Assembly: GCA_947625125.1 (NCBI GenBank)
Contig: CANQNF010000018.1
Span: forward strand, 1 to 55,650
From: an uncultured Clostridia bacterium
Lineage (GTDB): Bacteria > Bacillota > Clostridia > Oscillospirales > Ruminococcaceae
Length of the DNA: 55,650 nucleotides
Direction of reading: 5' to 3'
Positions 26,370 through 37,500 of the stretch are shown piece after piece. The notes beneath the pieces are model-generated. The model ran no database searches. It was given only the letters and a program-made list of their open reading frames with translations, and was not told the DNA's origin. A program made the translations under genes and the position numbers. Position 1 is the first letter of the stretch. The number at the start of each line of letters is the position of its first letter.

Positions 26370-28472
26370 TTATCTCAGGGCACGTTTGGCGGCGACGCCG
26401 AGAGCTGCCGCAACTGCTAAAGCAAACAGCGCTCCCATATACCCGCTCGCGTTCTCGGCCGTTTCATCAGCGGAGGCCGCTTCTACGGGCGTGGTCACGT
26501 CGGTGAACTCGGGCTGAGCTATCGCCGTGCGGACGTAGCCGCAGTAGGAGCAGATGTCGCCGAAGAATGTGTGGGGAACGGGGATGACAAATCCGCATCC
26601 CTTAGAGCAGATATTCAAATGATAGCTGTCGTTTGCAGGAACGCTTACTATCGCATGGCTGCCGTTGCAGCCGGAATTGCGGCTCACAATGAGATTCTGA
26701 TAATCTATCGGGCCGTTGCCTATGCCGCCGTTTTCATCCGCCAAGAAGTACTTTCCGCAGCCCGGGCAGTACCAGTTGGCAAGGAGGCCGTCCTCGGTGG
26801 CGGTGGCGCTTGCTCCGGGAGTGAATACGGCACCGGTGTGAGCGTCAAAGTCCATCTTTTCGCCGCAGGAAGTGCAGACCTTCCAGTGGCCGGTCGGGTC
26901 GCACCTAAGCTCGCTGCTCGCGGTGTGCTCTTCCTTTTCGCTCTCATATCCGCAGCCCTCTGTCTTGCAGTGCTTCCAGTGGCCCTCGGCGTCATGCAAA
27001 ACCTCTATATCATGGCTCTCGACAAATACCTGCTCGCCGCAGTCGTCGCAGACGTAGTAGTGGTGCTCGTCGTCGTGGAGCATATTGCTCTTGTCGACGC
27101 CGGTGTGGTTGTCCTTATCGATTTCGCCATAAGTGGCCTCACAGTCGGCGCAGACTGCCTTTTCGGTGCAGGTGGCCTCTCCGCCGGCATGGTCCTTAAC
27201 GACCTTGCTGCGGCAGTCGGTGCACTCCTGATAGTGGGTCTTGCCGTCGCCGGAATCGACCCATGTTCCGCTCATGTTGTGCTCCTTGACCTCGCCCTTG
27301 GCGCCGCATTCCTTAACGGTGCAGACTTTCCAGTGATGGTCGGGGTCGGTATCGTCGGTATGCCAGTCCTCGGACCAGGTATGCTCGGGTCTGTCGGTGA
27401 TGGCGACTGTCTTGGTCTTTTCGCAGACCGAACACTTTACTTCCTTTTCACCGTCGGCATAGCAGGTCGCGTCCTTGATGATACGGCTGTCCTCCCACTT
27501 ATGGTCCTCACGAACGCCCTGAAGCTCGCCGCAGACCGAGCATTCGTACCAGTGCTGATCGTCGTCGGATTTCCGAACATACTCATGCTCATGGGCTATC
27601 TTCTTACATACGTCGCAGTAGCCCTTGTCGTCCTTGGTGTGGGCCTCTTTTTCGATTTCGGCACCGCACTCGCAGACGTACCAGTGATTCTCAAGGTCGG
27701 TCTGGTACTCGGCTCCGTCGGGGACGGCGTGATTCACGATGTCAAACATTTCGCCGCAGACGTCGCAGACTTTCCAGTGCTTGCCGGGGTTTGCGGTCTC
27801 GTCATAATAAAGCTTGCCGTCGGCGGAAGTGTGAGAGGTCTTCGGGATAACGTCTCCGCCCGAGACCGTCTCGTGGCAGAATCCGCATTCTATCCAAGCC
27901 TCCTTGCCCTCTTTGGTGCAGTCGGCTTCTTGCTTTTCACGCTGTATCTGCTTTGAAGCGGGGTGGGAACAGGCAACGTCGTGCTGCTCCTCGGCCTCAG
28001 GCTCTGTGACCGTAACGCCGGGAATTTCCTGGTCGTCCGCTGAGGCTACGATTATTTCGCTCAGCTTGATATTGATGGGGTCCTGATAATTTACCTTTGT
28101 CTCATCGATAGTAAGCGTTAAATCGGCTATTTTGCCGCTGAAATCGGCGACCTCGCTGGTCGAATACAACATTATCATTGTGTGGGAATCTTTCAGATAG
28201 TTTCCTTTGTCATGGAATCCGCCGGGAAGAGTGGAAACATATGTTGACTTGACGTCCGACACAAATTCCGGGAATGTGAGCGTGGCCTGGAATCCTCTGG
28301 AAGAGGGGTTGTCATAGATCCACAGTTCAGCCTTTACTTCGGTGCTCTCGCCGTATACATAGTCGTTGAGCACCTTGACTTCTATCTTCGGCGCGCCCTC
28401 TGCGGCCGCGCTCACAAGGAGCGCAGCACACAGAATGACTGCTGAAAGAAAAGCCGCAATTATCTTTTTCAT
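26370..28472 (-). CDS. Membrane-anchored protein with cohesin-like domain and CxxC repeats
   Basis: This 700-aa surface protein starts at 28472 after AAAGGAGG. Signal peptide: residues 1-26. Residues about 27-155 resemble a cohesin domain: KVLNDYVYGESTEVKAELWI, RGFQATLTF and later KIADLTLTIDE. Residues about 165-640 hold about 15 CxxC or similar pairs in a repeat of the form HW..C..CG...H, as in zinc-ribbon-like surface repeats. The tail is a hydrophobic helix followed by AKRALR, a membrane or sortase-like anchor with no LPxTG. It is encoded 35 nt after a giant dockerin protein, its likely partner. Confidence 0.75.
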   Translation of the reverse strand: MKKIIAAFLSAVILCAALLVSAAAEGAPKIEVKVLNDYVYGESTEVKAELWIYDNPSSRGFQATLTFPEFVSDVKSTYVSTLPGGFHDKGNYLKDSHTMIMLYSTSEVADFSGKIADLTLTIDETKVNYQDPINIKLSEIIVASADDQEIPGVTVTEPEAEEQHDVACSHPASKQIQREKQEADCTKEGKEAWIECGFCHETVSGGDVIPKTSHTSADGKLYYDETANPGKHWKVCDVCGEMFDIVNHAVPDGAEYQTDLENHWYVCECGAEIEKEAHTKDDKGYCDVCKKIAHEHEYVRKSDDDQHWYECSVCGELQGVREDHKWEDSRIIKDATCYADGEKEVKCSVCEKTKTVAITDRPEHTWSEDWHTDDTDPDHHWKVCTVKECGAKGEVKEHNMSGTWVDSGDGKTHYQECTDCRSKVVKDHAGGEATCTEKAVCADCEATYGEIDKDNHTGVDKSNMLHDDEHHYYVCDDCGEQVFVESHDIEVLHDAEGHWKHCKTEGCGYESEKEEHTASSELRCDPTGHWKVCTSCGEKMDFDAHTGAVFTPGASATATEDGLLANWYCPGCGKYFLADENGGIGNGPIDYQNLIVSRNSGCNGSHAIVSVPANDSYHLNICSKGCGFVIPVPHTFFGDICSYCGYVRTAIAQPEFTDVTTPVEAASADETAENASGYMGALFALAVAAALGVAAKRALR

Positions 28473-28507
28473 CTTATGAATTCCTCCTTTTAGCCGGCTC
28501 TGACGCA

Positions 28508-31500
28508 TCATGATGTGATAAGGTCAATGAGCGCATTAACGTCAAGAACATTTATTGCACTGTCGTCATTGATATAGGCGGCGGGCTTGATAAAGACTTT
28601 CATGCCCTCGGAGCTATAGCCGTTGGAAATATAGTCTATGACGAGGTTTACATCCAAGAGGTTTACTCTTCCGTCGTTGTTTACGTCGCCCTTGATGTAG
28701 GTCTCGCTCAGGTCGGGTATCTCGATCTCGGCGCTGACGTAAAGATCTTCGGAGTAAGGATCGCCGGTGCCGTAGGCCCTTACGGTGAGCTTCTGCTCGG
28801 AATCCTCGGGCCGGACGGTGTACTCGGCGCCTACATAGATGGGCTCGTCGAAGTTGTCTCCGCGGTACCACTTGTAGACGAGGTCTCCGTCCTCTGCGCC
28901 CTCGACGGCTGCCTTGAGCTTTCCTCCGGAGAATATGTCGCCCGTAATCTCGGGACTGCTCTTAGGCAGCTCGTCGGTGAGCTTGGTTATCCTGAAGCAG
29001 GAGAAGCTGTCGGTCTCAAAGACCACGCTGCCGTCCTTGTACTCGAAGTCGAGCTGCTCGGCATTGCCGCCGTCGTCGATGTGCTGAACGACGATGGAGT
29101 TCTTGTCCTCGCCGGAGGCAAACTTATAGGGAATAGCTATCTCTGCCTTGCCCTTGAGCTCGCTTACCTCGGCGCCGCCGGACTTAAGAGTTACCTCGTA
29201 GGTCGGGCTGGTCTTGTAGGTCTCGCCGAATTTCGACGCAGCTTCATCCTCGGTGAGTTTAACTACATCGACCGCCATATCCTTGCCGGACAGCTGCTCG
29301 ATAACCTTTCTGTCAAGTTTAACGTCTGCATTTTCACTCTCAATTCCAATATGGGTCACAAAATCTCTGCCCATGACCGCGCTTATTTCAGCGGCCTTAA
29401 GTCCTACATGAGCGTCGTCCGCGCCGGAGTCTATCGCATATACCGAATCGAAATGCTCATAAGGATTATCCGTAGCCTCTTCAAGCGCCTGCTCGGTAAG
29501 GTCTTCAAGCGCTTTTACGGCTTCTGCGGAGTCAACATATACCGTCTCCGCGCCGTTCGGCTCGGCGGTAACGGTGCTCTTGATCTCTCCGTCAGTGACG
29601 ATGAAGTTGAATTCATACGTCCTCTCTTCATTCTTCTCGGGGTCGGCGGGTACCGCCTTGATAATTACCCTTTCTTCGCCGGGAGCGACCGCCTTGATGT
29701 TCAGGCCGCCGCTTGTCAGCTTCATGCTGCCGGACGAAGCGTCGATGTAGCTGTTTTCGGTGTTGGCGCTCTCGATCTCGACAACGTTGCCGGAGATGGT
29801 GTTTGCTCCGGGAGTACCGTGCTCGATAGTCACGTCATAAGTGTACTCGCTCTCGACGTCCAAAAGTTCTAAGGTTGTCATCGCTTCGGAGACCATCGGG
29901 ATGTCGAATATCTCTCCGAGGACCTCTATGGCGGAGCCGGTGAAGTCGAAGTCTTTCTTGTAGCCGAGAAGCTTCTCAAAGCCGAAGTAGCGCTCAATGC
30001 CCTCGGCTATCGTGCCGTCAAGGAGTCCTACCTTGCCGACCGGCTCAATTATGCATTTGCAGGGTATCGAAGTTGTGGAGCCCTCAAGCGAAGCCTTGGA
30101 CATAAGCGAAAGAACATAAACAGGGTCAAGGATTGCCGAGAATTTAGAGTATCTTATCAGCTCTACAGCGCCGTTGAACAAGATGTTAGTGCCGATAGTG
30201 ACTCGTATCTTGTCGCCGGGGTTAAATACCTTGGCAGGAACGGTGAGGTCCTTTGTAGTGGAATCAAGAAGTATCATCTTCTCATCGTCCTTGTAATCCA
30301 GAACCTTGTACTGCTCAACTCCGTCGATATGGAACACCAGATCGTAAATAGGCTTGTCGGAAACGTTCTCAAGGTCTATCTGGACGTAGTACATTTCGCC
30401 GCGTCTTGCGAGGCTGGGCGCCGTGACGGTCATCTGAAGCGCGCTTCCCGCGTAGACCCTGATAGGCTCCGAAGTCTTATATGTCTCGGATACGTCGGAT
30501 GACGCCGCTCCCTCGACGGAGACCGCGTTGACGTTGGCGGTCAGATAGTATGAACCCTCTTTATCGCCTCTTACATACCATGTAAATGTCTTGGATTCGG
30601 ACGAGCCTATTATGTCGGCATACTGCTCGGCGGACTGTGAGCCTGCGTTCATGGCGGCAAAGCTCAGGCCGTCGGGGAGAACAAGCTCCGCCTTGACGTC
30701 TTCAAGGTGCTCAACCCGGTTTCCGTTTAAGACCATGAGGTCGACCTGGTACATCTCCTTGAGCCAGTGCGCCTCGCCGTAAATGACGAGCAGGAAGTGT
30801 TCGGAGATCGGGTAGGCCCAAACGCTTATTATGTCGCCGTCACCGTTGACGCCTTTACTCTCGTGCTCAAGATGAACAGGACCTCCGGTCGTAAATTCGC
30901 CGGTTTCTCTGTTCTTGTGGCCGAGTACGACTTCATACTTGACATCAAGCCCCTCGTAGAATTTAAGGGTCACGGTAAACTTGTCGATATGCTGGTTTCT
31001 GGGGTCGCTGTAGTCGATGCCGGCCTCGATTATCTCCTCCTTGGTCATTTCCTTGGCGGTGAGCTCGCCGCTGACGAGATTGCCGGAGGATATGGCGAAG
31101 AGCTGCTCAAACGTGCCCGTATAGGGAACGAGGTTTAATGTCTTCGTCGTCTGGCTGTAGCCCGAGGCTATGCAGCTTACCGTGTAAACGGCTTTCTTGA
31201 GGATAACGCTTATCTTGCCGTTTTCGTCGGCAGTATAGGTCTTATCAAGAATCGTGCTGTCCTCGGTGTGGAATGTAAGCATTGCTCCGGGGACGGTCTT
31301 GGATGCGCCGACCGCTCCGTCAACTACCGTAAGCTCGAGCTTGAGATACTCGGAGTTAGAGGAAAGATCCACTACCTTTACATTTGCGTCAGCGGTGCCG
31401 ACGTTGCCCGCAGCGTCCTTAACGGTCAGGGTCACGGTGTAGTCGTTGTCGGCGGTATATGTGTGAGTGACGTTTACTCCGGTGCTCGAAAGTCCGTCGC

Positions 31501-34500
31501 CGAACTGCCATTCATAGGAAACTATTCCCGTGTTATCGGAGGAAAGCTCCGCGGAAAGCTTGACAGGCTCGCCGACCGCCGCGATGATGTCGTTCTCGGG
31601 GGAGATGACCGCCACGGGCTTTTCGCTGTCGGTGGGCTTGAGCACGGCGTTGACGGTGTTGGAGACTGCCGACTCGCCGTAAACGTCTACCGCCTTGACA
31701 TTGTAGTAGGCGTTCTTATCAAGGCTGAATTCATAGCTTAATGCGCTCGGAGCGACCGTCTTAAAGAGCTTGAATTCGCCCTTTTCGGCGTCGCAGGTAT
31801 ATATCTCGAACTTGGCTACGCCGTCGATGTCGCCGGAGTAGGTCCAGGTGAGCGTTGCGGTGGAGTTTGTGGTCTCGACCGAAAGTACCGGCGCTACAGG
31901 TGCAGAATATTTAAGCACTTTAATTGTCGCTGTCTTTACGGCAGGAGCGTTAGCCTTGTGGCTGCCATCGACTGCGGAAGCGTCGTAAACACTTACCTTG
32001 ACGGTGTATTCGCCCTCCTCAAGCTTGGAGATATCCCAGTCGCCGGAGAACGAACCGACGGTATCGCGGGCCTCTTCCTCAAGCTTTACAGTCTTTATGG
32101 CCGTCCACTTTTCATCGCCGGCCTTTTGATACTCAAAGACTGCCTGGCCGAGCTTGTAATTGTCGGTCGCGGAGGCGAAGAGCTTGACGGTCTTTCTCTG
32201 TTCGGCGCCGTCCTCGGGGGTGAACAGCGTGATGACCGGGGACTCATAATCCAAAGCGCATTTGGCTTCGATTATCTCACTCGGGTCGCTTTCGTTGCCG
32301 ACCTCGTTTTTAGCCGTTACATAGTAGTAATAGGTCCCGGCCTCGGGGATGGTGGAGTCGGTGAAGTAGGATGTATTCATCATCGAACTTCTCGGCCACT
32401 CCCAAACAGTGCCGATCTTCTCGAACGGGCCGTCGGGAGACGTTGAACGATAAATAGTGTAAGCGTCTTCAAGAATCTTGCTTACGTCATAGCCCTCGGG
32501 TCTGTCCCAATCGAGGTAGATATCGTTGCTGCGCTCTTTAACGACAAGATTTCTTACCGGGTTCGGCTTGTCGGCGTTGATGGTGTAAGTCACCGAAACA
32601 GGCTCGGAGACGTTGCCGGAGGTATCGATAGCCGTGAGCACTATTCTGAGCTTATCGTTAGTCTTTACCTTGCCTTTAAGCTCTATCGGGGTAAATACCC
32701 ATCTTGCTCTCTGTACCTTTGAGTTGACCTCAAAGCTCCACTGTGCAGCAGGCTCTTCATCGTCGTTGATATAGCCGTAGAAGATGGCGTCCTTTACCAT
32801 AACGTCGTCTTTAGCCTCGGCTCTGATGGCGAGCTCTCTTTCGACGGATATCGTTCCGCCCACGCCGTTTGCAGGTTCTATAAGCTCAAAGGTGGGCTTA
32901 GTGGTGTCATTTAAAATATCAAAGTAATACGGTCTCTTGTAAGAGCTTATCGCATATCCGTAAGCTACTTCTCCGTACATATCGGTTCCTATGAACTGAT
33001 ATTCATAGCTGCCGGGTTTGTCGACCAAGGTGGTAAGGTCGATAGTGAAGAGCCTGTTCTGAGGGTCAGCAGGATCCTCTACAGTCTCAAGCTCGCTCCA
33101 CTCGTCCCCCGATTCCTTGATTCTGTACTGAAGTATTACCTTGATCTTGGAGTAATCATACAGGCTCTCGGTTGAGTTGCCGTACAGATTCACAACGCCG
33201 GAAATAATCATATTTTCTGTATCCGAAGCTTGAACCTGCATATAGTTGCTACCGGCGGTGTAGGACGCTGTGCCAATGCCGAAGCGCGCTGACTGAGTCC
33301 TGTATGTTCTGGGTTCAGATTCGTTTCCGGAATAGTCGACTGCTACGACAGAGTATCTGTAGTAGGTTTCCATGGTGAGACCCTCGTCCTTGAATTCGAG
33401 AGTATCGCCGGGGACTTCAAAGGTATGCGGGTCGTTGCCGTCATCGTCGGTTCTGGTGATGATATACTTTTCAACTCCGACGTTATCCTTTGCAGCATTC
33501 CATGTAAGAGTTATCATTACGGTGGTGCGCTCTTTGACCTTGAGGCCGGTGGGGCTCGTCGGCGGCTCTTTGTCCTCAAATGTGATAATGACCTCTTCGG
33601 ACTTGTTGCCGGCCTGGTCGACCGCGTAGATGACATATTTTGTCGTCAGGGTGACAGGCTCGACGTCGATATACGACCTGTTGCCTACCCGCACGCCGTC
33701 AATAAGCGTCGTTTCGACATCTCCCTCTATCTTCTTGAGGGTGATAAGGGCGTTGTAATCGTCGTTGCTCCAGGTGATAATAGCGCCGTCCTCGCCGTTG
33801 TTCGGGTTATCGCTGTTTATTCTGGCGGTGCCGTTGGTGATTTTAGGAGCCGTGTTGTCTATGGTGAACGAGTAATTGTTCTTGGTAGTGCGGGTCACGT
33901 CGTCCTTTGTGCAGGTTGCGGTGACGGTGTAGTAACCCTCTTCCGCAGCCTCGGGAGCAGTGAACACGAACATTCCGTCGCTGTCGGCGTTAACGGTCAC
34001 GGTATGGGTGCCGTTGCCCGTGAACGTCACTGTAACGGACGCGCCCGGGATCGCTCCGAAGCCGTTGATCTTGGTCTTGGAGTTTATGTAGGAGCTGCTG
34101 ACCTGGATAGAAAGGTTTTTCTCCTCAAGCGGGACGGTATCGTCAAAGCTTGCCTTGATCTCGTAATAGTTGGTCAGGGCTTCCGTGTTGCCGACCTCAG
34201 AATAGAATCTTAAAGCCGTGAGTTTGCCGTACTGTTCCTCATATGTCTTAATACTTGCCAAACTGTATATATAGCCGAATACGGTATAGCAGTTTTCATG
34301 CCCCTGACACTTATCTACGCCGGATATGGTCACTGCGCTGCCGCCTGAATTTAGCGCACCCTTTTCAAACACCGGCATAAAGTATATCCTTCCGGATGCG
34401 GGAATGCTCGGGTCGTTGCAATGGATAACGACCGGAACAGCGGAGTTTGTAGGAACAAGAACCACTTCGTCATGCTGGAAGAGACTGCTTGACGGGAAAG

Positions 34501-37500
34501 CTACAGAGGTGATCTTCGGGTCAGCGGAGGACTTTACATAGAGCACCGAGAACGGAAGCACCGTACTTTCATTGCCGCTTGAATCCTTAAACTGGAAGTA
34601 GAAGTTGGTCCAGCCCTCTTTTGAAAGGTCGTAGTTAAACTGCGCTGCCTTATACTGGTCGCCGAAATCATTGACCTTATACTGAGTAAGAGATGAATAA
34701 GACTTGCTCTTAAGCGAATTCTCGTCGGTCGCATAGCGATAGGACGTATATTTGTCCGCAGCAGTGACCATGAAAGCGATAGCGCTTGAAGATACAAAGG
34801 AGTAGCTTCTTAAGGGGCTGTAGCCTCTTATAGCGTTAGGGTTACCGCTTAAAACGCTTCTGTTTACCGCGTATACCGTAGCGTCAATCGTTTCATAGGG
34901 AAGCTGAGTGCCCGGGCCGGGAGTGGGGGTGGTGGAGGCCGACGACTGGTAGTAATAGAAAGTTGTAGAAGTCACGAGCTGTTCGTTGCAGAAGATGAAA
35001 AGCGACATGGTCGCGCCGTTAAACTGCTTCATAAGATCGGTCATCGTAAACTTGACGGAGCCGTCGCTTACGGTGAGCGGGACCTTGCTCCAGTAGTATC
35101 CTCTATCCGAATAATTATAATATAGGATATAGCCGGTATAGTTGCCGGTCGGGAAGTTCTTGGCGCCGGTAATATTTATCTCGTCGCCGACCTGAGAGCC
35201 GCCGGGGCCGACTTTCGGGGCGTTGGCGGACGGTATAAGGACACTTGAGTAGCTGCCGGTATTATACATGCCGAACGTAAGCGGCTCGGCCGTCTTATAT
35301 GTCAGGTAAGGCATGCCGTTGGCTTCGGCCTTTTGGACGAACGAACCGTCAAAGACCTTGCCGTCGCTGAGTCTTCTTATGGGGAATTTGTTGGACTGAA
35401 CATCCTCGATGGTGTAGTTTCTCGGGTAATAGTCGTTTGCAATGCCGAAATTACTGACCGAGGACGAGACCGAGAACTCGCCGGTTTCATATGAATAGGA
35501 GTTCAGGGACATGATGGGAATGACCTTGTCGCCGGAATACTCTACATTATCCGCAACGTTTACGACGGAGGTGCCGTCGGTGGCGGTTATCGTGTAGAAT
35601 TCGCCGGTGGTGAGGCCGGACGCGGGCTTGTCGAAGTATACGACATGGTTAAAGCTGGTGGAACCGGTAGTGGCGGTGCCGGCAGACTCCTTGGTCATTA
35701 CGACATTGCCCTCGGAGTCCATGACCTTGACGGTGAGCTTTTCGGCATTCGCACCGTAGGCATAGAAGCTGATCCCTATTTTGCCGAGAACGGACCAAAG
35801 GACCCTCTTGGTAATGCCGACAGAGCCGAAACTGTTGTATGAGCCGTCGGGGGCAACGGAATAAACTTTACCGGTAAGGGCGTTGAATCCGCTGACGTTC
35901 AGGGTAGCGGTGCCGGCAGTTCCTGGTGCGGAATCGTAAATGCCGTAGACATAGGACCAAAGCTTGTTATTATAGTACAGAGCATAGCTTAAGGTATTTG
36001 TCATCGACAGGGCCGCGGTGGGCCTGACGGTGCCCGAGAACTGATAAACGTCCACTATAGTATTGTTTATATAGGTGTGAACAACGTTTTTCTCGGAGAT
36101 GGTAAAGCTGCCGACGCGAGTAGAGCTTGTTAGAGTACCTGTGGAACTGTAGTTGAGTTTTCTGAGTTCAATGGTCGGATTATCTGCTTCATAGATAGCC
36201 TTAGCGGCATTGTTGTAGCCCGTTGTGGCAACGGTATACTCCGTCGACGAGCTCTTATAGAGATAGGTGGAGTTCATGCTCATAATGGTCATGAACGTCG
36301 AATCGGGAACGGAGGACGGGTAGACCGCTTTACTGGCGGAACCGTTGGGGCCGGAGACCGAAACGTTATAGGTCATGTTGGGGCTTATTCCGTATTCGGA
36401 ACCGAGCCAGGACGTCAGGGGAACGGTGATAACGCCGTTTTCGTTGGGCTTGGCGGTAACGGTCATATAGCTTGTGAACGTTGTGGCATAGACCGCCACG
36501 TTGTAATCGGTATCCGCCATGAAGTTCTCAAGCTTGACAAGGAGCGCGGAGTTGGTGGAGTCGATAGTAACGTCGGCGATACTGACGGGGCCGGCAGCCT
36601 CCGCAGCAATCGCCATAGCTGCAACGTGCTCTTCGGGGGTCATGCTCGCGGTTTTGGCCGTGGAGTAAAGGACTCCGCCGTCGGTCCTCGACACCTTGAC
36701 GGAATAGACCTTGGACGAGTCGAGCTCGGCAGTCCTTGCAAGATTATAGGAGAGACTTACGGACTTATCAAATGAGCTGTAATACTGCATATAACGGAAT
36801 CCGCCGCCGCTCACACCGGAAGAAGCGACGACCGCGCCGGCGTCATCTATAATCGTTACAAGATAGTCGGTATCGGGCTCGCCCTTTAAACCGGCGATCT
36901 CAACGTCGATGCCATAGCTTGCACTGTCGGTAGAGAAAGCGGTTCTAAACGATACTTCGGTGACTATCGGGTCGGCGACTATCTCTAAGGTGCCGATGTC
37001 GTAGGCGTTGGCGTCGCTGACCGTGCCGCCGTAGAGCTTGAGAGCAAACTTTTCGCCTGCCACAGGCTCTCTTACGAAATAGAGAGTGGCGGAGGATGAG
37101 GACGCAGAATTCGAGTCGGCAGGGTCGGTCGAGGCTACGATATTGCCGCTGTCGTCGACTGCAAATACTCTCTTATAGCCGCTTGATATTCTATACTCGT
37201 CGGGAATATAGATATAAGAAAGCGAGGCCTGCGCAGACCCGGCGGCCGCATAATATGTATTATCGGCGACGGGTATCGACATAAGGGCGATGCCGTAGTC
37301 AAAGGGCAGTATCACCGAATCGGACGGGCCCGTCGGAATTTCGGGGGCAGGGAGCTGTCCGCCGATAACGGGAAGACCGTCGGTTTCAATGCCCGGGACC
37401 TCGGGCTCGACTGGAAGAACCGGGTCGACAGGGTCTGCGGGCTCTGCCGGGTCGACGGTATCCGCCGGTGGTGCGACGTCCTCATCAGCCGCAGGAGGAG

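Noticed and set aside
26571-27956. A 461-codon open frame on the plus strand, hydrophobic
   Set aside because: It is antisense to the CxxC-repeat protein; the minus strand has signal peptide, repeats and ribosome binding site. The valine/alanine-rich translation is what GC-rich antisense codons give.
29081-34213. Several plus-strand frames of 120-263 codons
   Set aside because: All are antisense to the giant dockerin protein whose frame is continuous and has recognisable domains.
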